This document shows, piece after piece, positions 8,690-16,742 of a stretch of 43,301 nt of DNA. The notes beneath the pieces are model-generated. The model made no database searches. It was given only the letters and a program-made list of their open reading frames with translations, and had not been told where the DNA came from. Both the position numbers and the translations under genes were made by a program. The stretch is from Oscillospiraceae bacterium (GTDB lineage Bacteria; Bacillota; Clostridia; Oscillospirales; Oscillospiraceae). The stretch is taken from NCBI GenBank assembly GCA_017436785.1, contig JAFSCK010000028.1, positions 1 to 43,301 on the forward strand, given 5' to 3'. Position 1 is the stretch's first letter. Each line of letters starts with the position of its first letter.

Positions 8690-9130
8690 TCAGTTGACCT
8701 TCAGCTTGACGACGACCTTGACGAAATCGTTGGGAACGTCCAGATGACGGCCGGGCATATGGGCATCCTCGGGGAAGGCCACATAGCAGACACCTTCGTT
8801 GATGGTCATGTACTCGAAGGAGCCTGAGTACTTGCCCACGTCCTTAGCTTCATTGAACTCGCCTTCCAGCTTGCAGTCAGCCAGATCTGCCCAGCCCATG
8901 ACTTCCTTGCCCTTGACGATGTACTGGATGTCCAGATAGTTGCGGTGGGCCTCAGCCAGATCAGGAGCCTTGGTGCTCTGAACAGCCAGGAAGAAACGGT
9001 TGCCGTTGGACAGAGGATAGTTCTTCTTGTCCTCGTACTCGGTCAGGGCATTGACAGCGTCGAAGGCCTCGTCGATGCCGGGCAGCAGAGCGGCATACTT
9101 CTTAATATCTTTCCAGGGACATACGATCAT
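8690..9130 (-). CDS. YhcH/YjgK/YiaL (DUF386) family protein
   Basis: A 146-residue cupin-like protein of the family that includes E. coli NanQ (YhcH), linked to sialic-acid anomers, and the beta subunit of evolved beta-galactosidase. Key segments are HRNYLDIQYIVKGKEVMGW and VCYVAFPEDAHMPG, which carry conserved metal-ligand His and Glu residues. The ATG at 9130 follows GAAAGGAAG. It is first in a two-gene unit with the DUF89 phosphatase, which hints at sugar-phosphate or anomer housekeeping; this is inference from context. Confidence 0.9.
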   Translation of the reverse strand: MIVCPWKDIKKYAALLPGIDEAFDAVNALTEYEDKKNYPLSNGNRFFLAVQSTKAPDLAEAHRNYLDIQYIVKGKEVMGWADLADCKLEGEFNEAKDVGKYSGSFEYMTINEGVCYVAFPEDAHMPGRHLDVPNDFVKVVVKLKVN

Positions 9131-9153
9131 AGTGATTACTTCCTTTCTTTTCA

Positions 9154-9168
9154 GCGGAAAATTTCCGC
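9154..9168. promoter_or_regulatory. Palindrome GCGGAAAATTTCCGC upstream of the YhcH gene
   Basis: A perfect 7-bp inverted repeat with a one-base centre, 24 bp before the start codon. Its size fits an operator for a dimeric repressor or a small hairpin in the leader. No regulator is adjacent. Confidence 0.35.
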
Positions 9169-9187
9169 AATGTTACAATAGTTCCTC

Positions 9188-9317
9188 TGTCATTGCGAGG
9201 AGGCCGAAGGCCGACGTGGCAATCTCCCATAAGTCTGCGGATGGTATCGTTGTACGATTCTGCGCGGATCTTTGGAGGGGATTGCCACGCCAGTGTGTGC
9301 ACTGGCTCGCAATGACA
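9188..9317. repeat. TGTCATTGCGAG inverted-repeat element, copy 3
   Basis: Standard ends, with GGCCGAAGGCC, CGTGGCAATC and GGGGATTGCCACGCC inside, and a middle GTTGTACGATTCTGCGC. It lies between the HAD phosphatase gene and the YhcH gene. Confidence 0.88.
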
Positions 9318-9326
9318 TCTATAGGC

Positions 9327-9950
9327 TTACAATTTCAGCAATTCTTCAAATTTATCAATTTTGGCAACATACCCATCCGGGGTGCCGAAGCCGTAGGTTG
9401 CCCAGATGAAGGGGACCTCGGCTTCCACGGTGGCTTCGTAGTCGCCCTGTGTGTCGCCAACATAGGCACAATTTTGGATATTATGTCTTTCCATCAGGGT
9501 ACGGATGGTCTTTCCCTTGCTGGTACCGGTATCGCCGAAGCACAGATGGCCCTCGATATAGGGGGTCAGGCCCAGCTTGTCCATGCACAGCTCGGGATAG
9601 CCGCACTGGCTGTTGCTGACGATAAACAGACGGTACTTTTTCGACAGCTCTGCCACGGTTTCCATAACACCGGGATAGCCGATCTTACACTCGTTTTCAA
9701 AGAGGTAGTTGTTTTCCGTCTCCATGCACCGCTCCATGAGATCATAGCGGTCCTTGGGGTCGATGGAGGCAAGGATCACATCGGCGATCTCCGTCATGAC
9801 CTTGCCGAAGAGGGGCTTTAAGTCCTCGGCGGTGACGCACAGATGCTGCAGGCCCTCTTTTTTCAGCTGGATGTTGTAGCCCTCGGCCACCAGCGCCCGG
9901 GAATCCCACAGGGTGCCGTCGATGTCAAAAATCAGGCTGTCAATCTTCAT
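9327..9950 (-). CDS. HAD-family phosphatase, phosphoglycolate-phosphatase-like
   Basis: A 207-residue HAD hydrolase with a helical cap (C1 type). Motif I is FDIDGTLWD (Asp9, Asp11), motif II IVSNS, and motif IV VGDTQGDYEA, preceded by a KGKT segment. The family dephosphorylates small phosphorylated metabolites; the substrate is not predictable. The start codon overlaps the udk stop as ATGA, so it is translationally coupled to uridine kinase. This makes a nucleotide or sugar phosphate plausible. Confidence 0.9.
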   Translation of the reverse strand: MKIDSLIFDIDGTLWDSRALVAEGYNIQLKKEGLQHLCVTAEDLKPLFGKVMTEIADVILASIDPKDRYDLMERCMETENNYLFENECKIGYPGVMETVAELSKKYRLFIVSNSQCGYPELCMDKLGLTPYIEGHLCFGDTGTSKGKTIRTLMERHNIQNCAYVGDTQGDYEATVEAEVPFIWATYGFGTPDGYVAKIDKFEELLKL

Positions 9951-10567
9951 GCTTCCTCCAGATGCCGCTGGATGCGGCCGGTGATCATGTCCAGCGCCAC
10001 GGTATTTTTACCGCCCTCGGGGACGATGATGTTGGCGTACTTCTTGCTGGGCTCCACATACATTTCGTGCATGGGCTTGACGGTGTCCTGATACTGGCTC
10101 AGCACACTTTCCAAGGTCCGGCCCCGCTCGTTGACATCCCGGGCGATGCGGCGGCACAGCCGCACATCGGCATCGGTGTCTACGAAAATGCGGATATCCA
10201 TCAGCTCCCGCAGGGCCTTGTTTTCAAAGATCAGGATGCCCTCCACGATAATGACCTTTCTGGGAACGATGCGGATGGTCTTATGGGAGCGGTTGTGCTG
10301 GGTGAAGTCATACACCGGGCAGTCGATGGCCTCGCCATGGCGCAGCTTGTCCAGATGATGGGCCATCAGGTCCGTTTCCAGTGCCGCAGGCTCGTCGTAA
10401 TTCAGCTTGCAGCGCTCTTCGTAGGTCAGATCGTCATGCCGCTTGTAATAATTGTCGTGGCTCAGCAGCGTTACATCCTCCCGGAAGGTCTCTATGAGGT
10501 TGTTCATCAAGGTGGTCTTGCCGCTGCCGGTACCGCCGGCAATGCCAATGACTAAAATATTATCCAT
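9947..10567 (-). CDS. udk: Uridine kinase
   Basis: Phosphorylates uridine (and cytidine) to the monophosphate in pyrimidine salvage. The 206 residues match the family length. The P-loop is GGTGSGKT (11-18), followed by LSHDNYYKRHDDLT, NYDEPAALETDLM and the CRRIARDVNERGRT segment. The gene overlaps the downstream HAD phosphatase gene by 4 nt. A perfect 32-nt palindrome separates it from murI. Confidence 0.96.
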   Translation of the reverse strand: MDNILVIGIAGGTGSGKTTLMNNLIETFREDVTLLSHDNYYKRHDDLTYEERCKLNYDEPAALETDLMAHHLDKLRHGEAIDCPVYDFTQHNRSHKTIRIVPRKVIIVEGILIFENKALRELMDIRIFVDTDADVRLCRRIARDVNERGRTLESVLSQYQDTVKPMHEMYVEPSKKYANIIVPEGGKNTVALDMITGRIQRHLEEA

Positions 10568-10594
10568 ATGGTTTCCCTCTCTATCTTATCGCTA

Positions 10595-10626
10595 CTGTAG
10601 GGCGGGGTCATGACCCCGCCCTACAG
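10595..10626. repeat. Perfect 32-nt palindrome between murI and udk
   Basis: CTGTAGGGCGGGGTCA is followed directly by its exact reverse complement. The GTAGGG/CCCTAC ends resemble one arm of the GATATATC elements with a different core, GGTCATGACC. In RNA on either strand it would make a very strong hairpin. It overlaps nothing coding, and ends 3 nt before the murI stop. Confidence 0.85.
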
Positions 10627-10628
10627 GA

Positions 10629-11399
10629 TCATTCGGTTTCGTTTAGCCGCTCCCAAGACAGCTGGATCATGGCTTCGTCCTGTGCACTGTTGAGGATTTT
10701 CGTTTCTCCTTTGCCGTTTTCCAGCAGACCGGCTGCCAGCAGGCGGCGCCTAGTTTCCCGGGCGGTGCCGCCGCCGCCCTCCAGCAGAACCACGCTTTCT
10801 CCCAGCACCCGGGAAATGGCCCGGGCGGCAAAGGGATAGTGGGTGCAGCCTAAGACCAGCGCATCCAGCTTCCCCACATAGGGGCTTAGAATGCGGCGCA
10901 GCAGGGCTTCCGTGTCCGCATCATCTACCTTGCCCGCTTCGATGAGCTGCACAAGGCCGGGGGCGGGGATTTTTGTAATGGTGCAGTCCCGGTCAAAGCG
11001 GTGCAGCAGCAGGTCGAATTTCTCCTCCCGCAGCGTCACCTCCGTGGCCATGACACCGATGCGTCCCCCGGGGAAATTGTCCGCCGCTACCTTCAGGGCA
11101 GGCTCAATGCCGATGACGATGAGCTCCGGGTAAGCTGCCCGGACCTCTTTTACAGCCGCAGCGGTGGCGGTATTGCAGGCGATGACCAGCGCCTTGACGG
11201 GATACTGGGTTGTGAGCTTTTGTGCTGCCGCCAGCGTCAGGTCCCGGACTTCTTCGGTGGTGCGGCTGCCGTAGGGGGCATTGGCGGAGTCGCCAAAGTA
11301 TAGGTACCGCTCCCCCGGCATCAGAGTGCGCAGGTGCCGCAGCACACTGATGCCCCCCACGCCGGAATCAAAGACGGCAATATAATCTGTTTTTTGCAT
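10629..11399 (-). CDS. murI: Glutamate racemase
   Basis: Makes D-glutamate for peptidoglycan. The 256 residues contain the two catalytic cysteines in their conserved settings, IACNTATAAAV (Cys75) and LGCTHYP (Cys185). The DSGVGG (Asp11) and YFGDSANAPYG segments are also present. The start is the ATG at 11399, preceded by AGGTG. The frame stays open to 11462, but that stretch has no ribosome site and is not conserved-looking. It is upstream of udk on the same strand. Confidence 0.96.
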   Translation of the reverse strand: MQKTDYIAVFDSGVGGISVLRHLRTLMPGERYLYFGDSANAPYGSRTTEEVRDLTLAAAQKLTTQYPVKALVIACNTATAAAVKEVRAAYPELIVIGIEPALKVAADNFPGGRIGVMATEVTLREEKFDLLLHRFDRDCTITKIPAPGLVQLIEAGKVDDADTEALLRRILSPYVGKLDALVLGCTHYPFAARAISRVLGESVVLLEGGGGTARETRRRLLAAGLLENGKGETKILNSAQDEAMIQLSWERLNETE

Positions 11400-11443
11400 A
11401 GTTTCACCTGTTGCGCAGTGCACGTCAAGATTTTTCCGAAGGT

Positions 11444-11555
11444 TGTCATCCTGAGCGAGCAACGCGAGTCGAAGGATCTACGCACCGAATGCCTGCTAAG
11501 CAGTAACGACAGTGCGAAGATCCTTCGACTCCGCTGCGCTCCGCTCAGGATGACA
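11444..11555. repeat. Inverted repeat with TGTCATCCTGAGCG ends
   Basis: Left end TGTCATCCTGAGCGAGC...TCGAAGGATC and right end GATCCTTCGACTCCG...CGCTCAGGATGACA are inverted copies. The middle holds CTGCTAAGCAG. Similar intergenic CTGAGCG/GAAGGATC elements are common in many bacterial genomes. It is in the 286-nt gap between the divergent murI and isochorismatase-family genes. Confidence 0.85.
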
Positions 11556-11627
11556 GATTTGCAGGTGCGTTTGTTTTATGATATTTTATATATAGTAGCA
11601 AACTTAAGGCGTTCTTGCAATGCTTCA

Positions 11628-11656
11628 TTGACTTTTTCGTGCAATTTTGATATGTT
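11628..11656 (+). promoter_or_regulatory. Promoter of the isochorismatase-family gene
   Basis: TTGACT (11628-11633), a 17-bp spacer and TATGTT (11651-11656). It is about 30 nt upstream of the ATG, leaving room for the GGAGG at 11674-11678. Confidence 0.65.
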
Positions 11657-11685
11657 TGAACCATCAAGTTTATGGAGGTTATCCT

Positions 11686-12219
11686 ATGGAACGCTATTTA
11701 TTTGTCATTGACTATCAGAAGGATTTCGTAGACGGTGCGCTGGGCTTCCCCGGGGCGGAAAAGCTGGACGAAACCATTGCCGCCAAGGTCCGCGAATATG
11801 GCAAGGGCCATGTCCTCTTCACCCGGGACACCCATTTTGAAAACTATCTGGAAACCCGGGAGGGAAAGAATCTTCCCGTGGTCCACTGCATCAAGGGCAG
11901 TGACGGCTGGCAAGTCTATGGTGAGACCGGCAAGGCGCTGGCGGAAGTGGAGGCTCCCGGTATCGACAAGCTGGTCTTCGGCATGGATGTGACGGACCCG
12001 GCCACCGCTGCTGTCCTTCCCGAAACCGCTGACGAGATCGAACTGGTTGGCTTGGTCAGCAACATCTGCGTGGTCAGCAATGCCGTGGTGCTGCAGAGCA
12101 AATATCCCGAAGCCACCATTACCGTGGATGCCGCCTGCACCGATTCCTTCGACAAGGGCCTCCATGAGAAGGTGCTGGATGTGCTTTCCGGCTTCCAGGT
12201 AAAGGTCGTGGGCCGGTAA
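11686..12219 (+). CDS. Isochorismatase-family cysteine hydrolase, nicotinamidase-like
   Basis: A 177-residue cysteine hydrolase. The catalytic triad is visible as Asp in VIDYQKDFVDG, Lys in the central sheet region and Cys in LVSNICVVSNA. The TRDTHFENY and VHCIKG segments resemble the metal-site region of nicotinamidases, so conversion of nicotinamide to nicotinate is the best guess. Other amidase or isochorismatase substrates remain possible. The start is the ATG at 11686 after GGAGG; an earlier in-frame ATG at 11647 lies inside the promoter. It is convergent with the AraC gene, which ends 8 nt away. Confidence 0.88.
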   Translation: MERYLFVIDYQKDFVDGALGFPGAEKLDETIAAKVREYGKGHVLFTRDTHFENYLETREGKNLPVVHCIKGSDGWQVYGETGKALAEVEAPGIDKLVFGMDVTDPATAAVLPETADEIELVGLVSNICVVSNAVVLQSKYPEATITVDAACTDSFDKGLHEKVLDVLSGFQVKVVGR

Positions 12220-12227
12220 CCAGAGGA

Positions 12228-13088
12228 TCATTCAAATTCCGCTTCCCGGGCATGGGCCGCACCGGTCCTGCCTGTGGGGGTGGTGCCTGCGTGGCGGTTG
12301 TAGGCCCGGGTGAAGGAGGAATAGCTGTGGAAGCCGCACTGGTAGCAGGCCTCCGTGGCCCGCATACCGCCGTCCATCAGCTCTTTTGCCCGGACCAGCC
12401 GCTTCTGGGTGATGTACAGATGGACCGTGGTGCCGGTCTCCCGGCGAAACTGCCGCATCATGTGGTATTTGCTGATGAAAAAGGCTCCGGCAATGGCTTC
12501 GGCATCCAGGTCCTCGGAAAGATGGGCATCGATATAGCGCAGGATCTCCATGATCCGGGGAGAACGGGGCATCACCGGGCTGGGGCCGAAGGTTTCCTCC
12601 TGGGCCTGATTCCGGCCCAGCTGCACCAGCAGCCGCAGCAGGCCCGCATTGCTGAGGATCTCCCGTCCATATCCCTCTTCTTCCAGATCCCGCTCCAGTT
12701 TGGCGGCCATCTGGAAGATTTTTTGTCTGGGGCTGTCGGGCAGGCGCAGCACATGGCCCCTCTCTCCGGAGAAGACGGACAGCAGATTGCAGTCTGCTGT
12801 GCTTTGCTGCCGCAGGTATTCCGGGGAAATGTAGAGGATGAGCCGCTCGTAGGGGGCATCGGTATCCAGTTCCGGCCGGTGGATGCTGCGGCTGCCGATG
12901 AGGACGATATCTCCGCTGCGCAGCAGGTAGCGCTGACCATCGATGAAATAGCCGCCGCTGCCGCTGACAAGAAACAGCACCTTGCAGAACTCATGATAAT
13001 GGTATTCCACCTGCTCCCCGCCCCGGGAACGCAGATGAAACAGCCGGAAATTTTCCAGCAGATATCCCCGTTTTTCGTATTCGGACAT
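12228..13088 (-). CDS. AraC-family transcriptional regulator with cupin sensor domain
   Basis: A 286-residue regulator. The N-terminal part is an AraC-type cupin (HYHEFCKVLFLVSGSGGYFIDGQRYLLRSGDIVLIGSRSIH in outline, residues about 27-70) that would bind a small effector. The C-terminal part has two helix-turn-helix units (about 185-280), including AGAFFISKYHMMRQFRRETG and ACYQCGFHSYSSFTRAYNRHAG. The ATG at 13088 follows GGAGG. The nearest divergent target is the symporter gene at 13339, but a link is only inferred. The effector is unknown. Confidence 0.92.
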   Translation of the reverse strand: MSEYEKRGYLLENFRLFHLRSRGGEQVEYHYHEFCKVLFLVSGSGGYFIDGQRYLLRSGDIVLIGSRSIHRPELDTDAPYERLILYISPEYLRQQSTADCNLLSVFSGERGHVLRLPDSPRQKIFQMAAKLERDLEEEGYGREILSNAGLLRLLVQLGRNQAQEETFGPSPVMPRSPRIMEILRYIDAHLSEDLDAEAIAGAFFISKYHMMRQFRRETGTTVHLYITQKRLVRAKELMDGGMRATEACYQCGFHSYSSFTRAYNRHAGTTPTGRTGAAHAREAEFE

Positions 13089-13107
13089 GGTACACCTCCG
13101 GCTTTTC

Positions 13108-13231
13108 TGTCATTGCGAGGAGCAAAGCGACGTGGCAATCCCCGGCAAGCTACCGGACAGTGTCAGCTTAGACTTCAGCGCGGACCTTTGGGGGGATTGC
13201 CACGTCGGGCTTTGCCCTCCTCGCAATGACA
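13108..13231. repeat. TGTCATTGCGAG inverted-repeat element, copy 4
   Basis: Standard ends, with AGCAAAGCGACGTGGCAATC on the left and GATTGCCACGTCGGGCTTTG on the right. It lies in the 250-nt gap between the divergent AraC and symporter genes. The rest of that gap holds an AT-rich stretch (13231-13320) but only weak promoter matches. Confidence 0.88.
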
Positions 13232-13338
13232 TATTATATAGCAGCACGATTTGCAATAATTATAGCACAGAACGTGTTTTCTTTGCAATCCCTGTGCTGT
13301 AGAATAAACTATGAAAAATGCGATAAGGAGTTATCCCC

Positions 13339-14604
13339 ATGAAGAATTTTCTGAAAAATTACAGCTTCATCATCATGATGCTGACAGGCATCGTTGCTGG
13401 CTGCATCGCAGGTGCCTGCTTCCCCATGGTCAAGGAGGGCGAAACGGTCATTGAAGCCGGTGCCACCGTTTTAGAGCCTCTGGGCACCGTGTTCATCAAT
13501 CTGATGTTCTGCATCGTGGTGCCCATGGTGTTCTGCTCCATTTCCTCTGCCATCGCCAACATGGATTCCATGAAGAAGGCGGGCAAGATCATGGGTGTCA
13601 CCATGGCTACCTTCTGTGTCACCGCAGGCATCGCGGCCCTGATCATGTACGTCATCTGCCGCATCTTCCCTCTGGTTCAGGGACAGTATGAGGTGGTGGA
13701 GGGCGAGGTGGGGGCCGGTCTGGGCCTTGCGGACATGATCATCAACTTCTTCACCAAGCCCGACTTCCCCGAGCTGTGGAGCCGCCGGGCCATCCTGCCC
13801 CTCATCGTATTCGCCGTCCTCTTTGGCTTCGGCATCCAGATGAACGGCGGTAAGGAGAGCCTGACCGCCAAGCTGCTGGAGGATCTCACCGGCTGCATCA
13901 TGAAGGTGGTCAAGATCATCACCTTCTATGCCCCCATCGGCTTCTTCGGCTTCTTCGCCACGCTGGTAGCCACCTACGGCCCGGAGCTGATCGGCGACTA
14001 CGGCCGCACCCTCATCATCTACTATGTGCTGTGCTTCGTGTACATGTTCACCTTCTTCCCCCTCTATGCCCGCTTCGGCGGCGGCAAGGGTGCGGAAAAG
14101 GTAATGTTCAAGCATCTGTTTAAGCCTGCCGCTGTCAGCTTTGGCACCTGCTCCAGTGTTGCCACCATCCCCACCAATATGGAGGCTGCCGAGGAGACCG
14201 GCATTAGCAAGGACATTTCCGATATCGTGCTGCCCATGGGCGCCACCATGCACATGGATGGCTCCGCCATGTCCGCCATTGTAAAGGTTGCTTTCCTGTT
14301 CGGCATCTTCGGCAAGGACTTCGGCACTTGGGAGGCGGTCCTCGCCATCATCGTGGCGGTGTTCTCCTCCGTGGCTATGTCCGGTGTTCCCGGCGGCGGC
14401 GGTACCGGCGAGCTGGTGCTGTGCACCATCTTCTTCCCGGATCAGATGGCCATCGCCTACCCCATCGCCATTGCGCTGGGCAATCTGGTAGACCCCCCTG
14501 CCACCATGGTCAACGCCGCCGGCGACTACGTGGTCAGCTACATCGTAGCCCGGTTCGTAGACGGCAAGGATTGGCTGCAGAAGCATCTCCAGAAAACAAG
14601 ATAA
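13339..14604 (+). CDS. Dicarboxylate/amino acid:cation symporter (SLC1/DAACS family)
   Basis: A 421-residue secondary transporter of the glutamate/aspartate and C4-dicarboxylate family, coupled to Na+ or H+. About eight membrane segments plus re-entrant loops are visible. The conserved late region contains the HMDGSAMSA motif (near 300-310) equivalent to NMDGTA, the GVPGGGGTGELV hairpin tip and the PATMVNAAGDYV helix. The ATG follows AAGGAG with an eight-base spacing. Substrate choice between glutamate, aspartate, serine or succinate cannot be settled. The AraC gene is divergent upstream. A palindromic repeat follows 5 nt after the stop and may act as a terminator. Confidence 0.93.
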   Translation: MKNFLKNYSFIIMMLTGIVAGCIAGACFPMVKEGETVIEAGATVLEPLGTVFINLMFCIVVPMVFCSISSAIANMDSMKKAGKIMGVTMATFCVTAGIAALIMYVICRIFPLVQGQYEVVEGEVGAGLGLADMIINFFTKPDFPELWSRRAILPLIVFAVLFGFGIQMNGGKESLTAKLLEDLTGCIMKVVKIITFYAPIGFFGFFATLVATYGPELIGDYGRTLIIYYVLCFVYMFTFFPLYARFGGGKGAEKVMFKHLFKPAAVSFGTCSSVATIPTNMEAAEETGISKDISDIVLPMGATMHMDGSAMSAIVKVAFLFGIFGKDFGTWEAVLAIIVAVFSSVAMSGVPGGGGTGELVLCTIFFPDQMAIAYPIAIALGNLVDPPATMVNAAGDYVVSYIVARFVDGKDWLQKHLQKTR

Positions 14605-14609
14605 AATAA

Positions 14610-14713
14610 GTAGGGCGCGGATACATCCGCGCCGGGCAGAGTCAACCACTGAGCGGTAAAATAGAAACGCTCAAGTATCGATAGTGCCCGGCGGGGATAT
14701 ATCCCCGCCCTAC
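14610..14713. repeat. GATATATC double-palindrome element, copy 3
   Basis: Left palindrome GGCGCGGATACATCCGCGCC (one mismatch at the centre) and right palindrome GGCGGGGATATATCCCCGCC sit inside GTAG and CTAC ends, with GGGCA and GTGCCC inner flanks. It lies between the convergent symporter and rpiB genes, where it could stop transcription from both sides. Confidence 0.88.
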
Positions 14714-14732
14714 ATTTTTGTATAGGTTCCGT

Positions 14733-15173
14733 TTACTTCTCCAGAGCCATCAGCTTGTCGATCCGTCTCTGGTGGCGTTCGTCGCCGGAAAATTCGGTGC
14801 CGATCCAGGTGTCCACGATCTCCAGAGCCAGATTCTCGCCCACGATACCGGCACCCAGTGCCATCATGTTGGTATCGTTGTGAAGGCGGGTCATCTTGGC
14901 GGACCAGACATCGCTGAGCAGGGCGCAGCGGATGCCGTCGATCTTATTGGCGGAAATGGAAACGCCGATGCCGGTGGTGCACAGGACGATGCCCTTGTCG
15001 CACTCGCCGGAGGCCACGGCCTTGGCGGCAGCGCCGGCGAACTCGGGATAGTCGCAGGAATCCAGAGAGTAGGTGCCGAAGTCCTTTACCTCATAGCCCT
15101 TCTTTTCCAGATGGGCAGCCACCTTGTTTTTCAGCGCAAATGCGCCATGATCACAGCCGATTGCAATTTTCAT
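14733..15173 (-). CDS. rpiB: Ribose-5-phosphate isomerase B
   Basis: Interconverts ribose 5-phosphate and ribulose 5-phosphate in the pentose phosphate pathway. The 146 residues carry the RpiB/LacA/LacB signature: IGCDHGAFALK at the start, then LCTTGIGVSISANK with catalytic Cys65, then ALLSDVWSAKMTRLHNDTNMMALG. The start is the ATG at 15173 after GAAGGAG. The reading frame continues upstream to 15293 only because it crosses a repeat element. No paired lacA/lacB gene is present, which favours RpiB over galactose-6-phosphate isomerase. Confidence 0.95.
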   Translation of the reverse strand: MKIAIGCDHGAFALKNKVAAHLEKKGYEVKDFGTYSLDSCDYPEFAGAAAKAVASGECDKGIVLCTTGIGVSISANKIDGIRCALLSDVWSAKMTRLHNDTNMMALGAGIVGENLALEIVDTWIGTEFSGDERHQRRIDKLMALEK

Positions 15174-15206
15174 ATATTTTTCTCCTTCGTATAAAGTGAT
15201 TAGGAA

Positions 15207-15292
15207 TGTCATTGCGAGGAGCGAAGCGACGTGGCAATCCCCATCGTCTAGGGAGATTGCCACACCAGTCTGCGGACTGGTTCGCAATGACA
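15207..15292. repeat. TGTCATTGCGAG inverted-repeat element, copy 5 (short)
   Basis: An 86-nt version with both ends and both GGCAATC/GATTGCC blocks but almost no middle. It sits between the SDR gene and rpiB, directly upstream of the rpiB ribosome site. Its translation creates a false N-terminal extension on rpiB. Confidence 0.85.
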
Positions 15293-15311
15293 TTGCTTGG
15301 TTACTACAATA

Positions 15312-16010
15312 TTAAATGACATATCCACCATTCACCGGCAGGACCTGCCCGGTGACGAACTCCGCTTCTGTCAGATATTCCATGGCTTTTGCCACATCCA
15401 TGGGCTTGCCGTTTCTGCCCACGGGGGATTCCTCTGCCATTTCTGCCAGCACCGCCGGGTCTACACTGGCGCACATATCCGTCAGGATGACACCGGGGGC
15501 CACGCAGTTGACCCGGATGCCGCTGGGGCCAAGCTCCTTGGCAAGGGCCTTGGTCAGGGCGATGACGGCACCCTTGGTGGCGGAGTAGGCTGCCTCACAG
15601 CTGGCTCCCACCTGCCCCCACATGCTGGAGACCGTGATGATGCAGCCGGAATGCTTTTTTAAAAAGGAAGGCATGGCAGCGTTGACACAGTGGTAGATGC
15701 CCTTGACGTTCACTGCAAAGAGCCGGTCCCATGCCGCTTCCTCCATCATGGAAAGAAGTCCAAACCACATAGTGCCGGCGTTGCAGATGAGGATGTCCAC
15801 ATCGCCGATCTGGGCGAAGGCCTCCTGCACCGCTGCGCCGTCTGCCACATCACAGCAGATGGGGATGGCGCCGGTCTTGTCTGCCACGGCCTTGGCCGCC
15901 TCGTGATTCTTTTCGTACAGGAAATACACCCGGTCTCCCCGGGCCGCGAACAATTCCACCGCCGCCGCTCCGATTCCCCGGGACCCGCCGGTGATAACTA
16001 CATTTTTCAT
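15312..16010 (-). CDS. Short-chain dehydrogenase/reductase (SDR), FabG-like
   Basis: A 232-residue classical SDR. It has the Rossmann motif TGGSRGIG (7-14), the ICNAG motif (75-79), the catalytic serine Ser129 and the YSATK motif (Tyr142, Lys146). The C-terminus GYVI is usual for FabG-like enzymes. It would use NAD(P)(H) to oxidise or reduce a carbonyl or alcohol. It is alone rather than in a fatty-acid cluster, so a dedicated FabG role is not shown. The start ATG at 16010 follows CGAGG; the frame upstream runs into a repeat element. Confidence 0.9.
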   Translation of the reverse strand: MKNVVITGGSRGIGAAAVELFAARGDRVYFLYEKNHEAAKAVADKTGAIPICCDVADGAAVQEAFAQIGDVDILICNAGTMWFGLLSMMEEAAWDRLFAVNVKGIYHCVNAAMPSFLKKHSGCIITVSSMWGQVGASCEAAYSATKGAVIALTKALAKELGPSGIRVNCVAPGVILTDMCASVDPAVLAEMAEESPVGRNGKPMDVAKAMEYLTEAEFVTGQVLPVNGGYVI

Positions 16011-16030
16011 GATATGCCTCGTTAGCCGTA

Positions 16031-16155
16031 TGTCATTGCGAGGAGCGAAGCGACGTGGCAATCTCCCACAAAGTTCTGGGATATATCGTTTCGCGCTTCT
16101 GCGCGGACCTTTGGAGGGGATTGCCACGTCGGGCTTTGCCCTCCTCGCAATGACA
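16031..16155. repeat. TGTCATTGCGAG inverted-repeat element, copy 6
   Basis: Standard ends, with GAGCGAAGCGACGTGGCAAT on the left, GGGGATTGCCACGTCGGGC on the right and a middle ATATATCGTTTCGCGCTTCT. It lies just upstream of the SDR gene and downstream of the yabR terminator. Confidence 0.88.
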
Positions 16156-16172
16156 TTGGAATATCTTCATCA

Positions 16173-16200
16173 AAAAACGGGCTGATATCAGCCCGTTTTT
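16173..16200 (-). terminator. Intrinsic terminator after yabR
   Basis: A perfect 28-nt palindrome, AAAAACGGGCTGAT plus its complement, two bases after the yabR stop. It ends in T-runs on both strands. It closes the yabP-yabQ-divIC-yabR operon on the minus strand and could act in both directions. Confidence 0.88.
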
Positions 16201-16201
16201 C

Positions 16202-16717
16202 TTACCGTCTTCTTCTGCCGCCCCGCTGGTCTGCGTACTGGCGGATGCCGGAGAGCTTGCTGTCGGATTCGGTCATGAAGGCCTTCAGCTTCTCTTCAAA
16301 CAGCTGGTCAGCGGTCTTGGGTGCGGCGGGCTGGACAGGGGCGCGCTGGGGGCGCTGGGCGTTCTGATTCTGGCCCTGCTCCCGGGGCTGGAAGCTGCCG
16401 CCCTCCCGGTTGCCGCGGTTGTAGCCGCCGCCGTTATTGCTGCGGAAATTGGGACGATTGCCGCTGCCTGCCTCACGCTGGGGCTTGGGCTCCAGACGCT
16501 TGATGGACAGGTTGATCTTGCCGTTGTCCGTGCCGATGACCATGACCTTGACCTCCTGACCCTCCGTCAGGTGCTGACGGATGTCGCTGACATAGGCGTT
16601 GGCCACCTCGGAAATATGTACCATGCCGGTCTTATTCTCCGGCAGGGAGACGAATGCGCCGAAATTGGTGATGGATTTGATTTTGCCTTCTAAAACGGCT
16701 CCTACGGTTAACTCCAT
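16202..16717 (-). CDS. yabR: S1-domain RNA-binding protein YabR
   Basis: A 171-residue protein with one S1 domain (residues about 2-75: VGAVLEGKIKSITNFGAFVSL, then GMVHISEVA and VKVMVIGTDNGKINLSIKRL). A low-complexity region rich in G, N, R and Q and a basic RGGRRRR tail follow. The family binds RNA; YabR function is poorly known. The order yabP-yabQ-divIC-yabR matches Bacillus. The start is the ATG at 16717, with GGAGGAAG upstream; the longer frame to 16891 would lie inside divIC. The repetitive tail resembles the IF-2 linker in composition. Confidence 0.9.
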   Translation of the reverse strand: MELTVGAVLEGKIKSITNFGAFVSLPENKTGMVHISEVANAYVSDIRQHLTEGQEVKVMVIGTDNGKINLSIKRLEPKPQREAGSGNRPNFRSNNGGGYNRGNREGGSFQPREQGQNQNAQRPQRAPVQPAAPKTADQLFEEKLKAFMTESDSKLSGIRQYADQRGGRRRR

Positions 16718-16742
16718 ATATGCTCTGCTTCCTCCAAAATAG

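Noticed and set aside
11400-11462. Longer murI start and a TTGACG -35-like site
   Set aside because: The extension lacks a ribosome site, and no -10 box sits at the right distance before the ATG at 11399.
13471-14649. 392-codon minus-strand ORF opposite the symporter
   Set aside because: Its product is a His/Glu/Gly-rich antisense string; the plus frame has transmembrane helices and SLC1 motifs.
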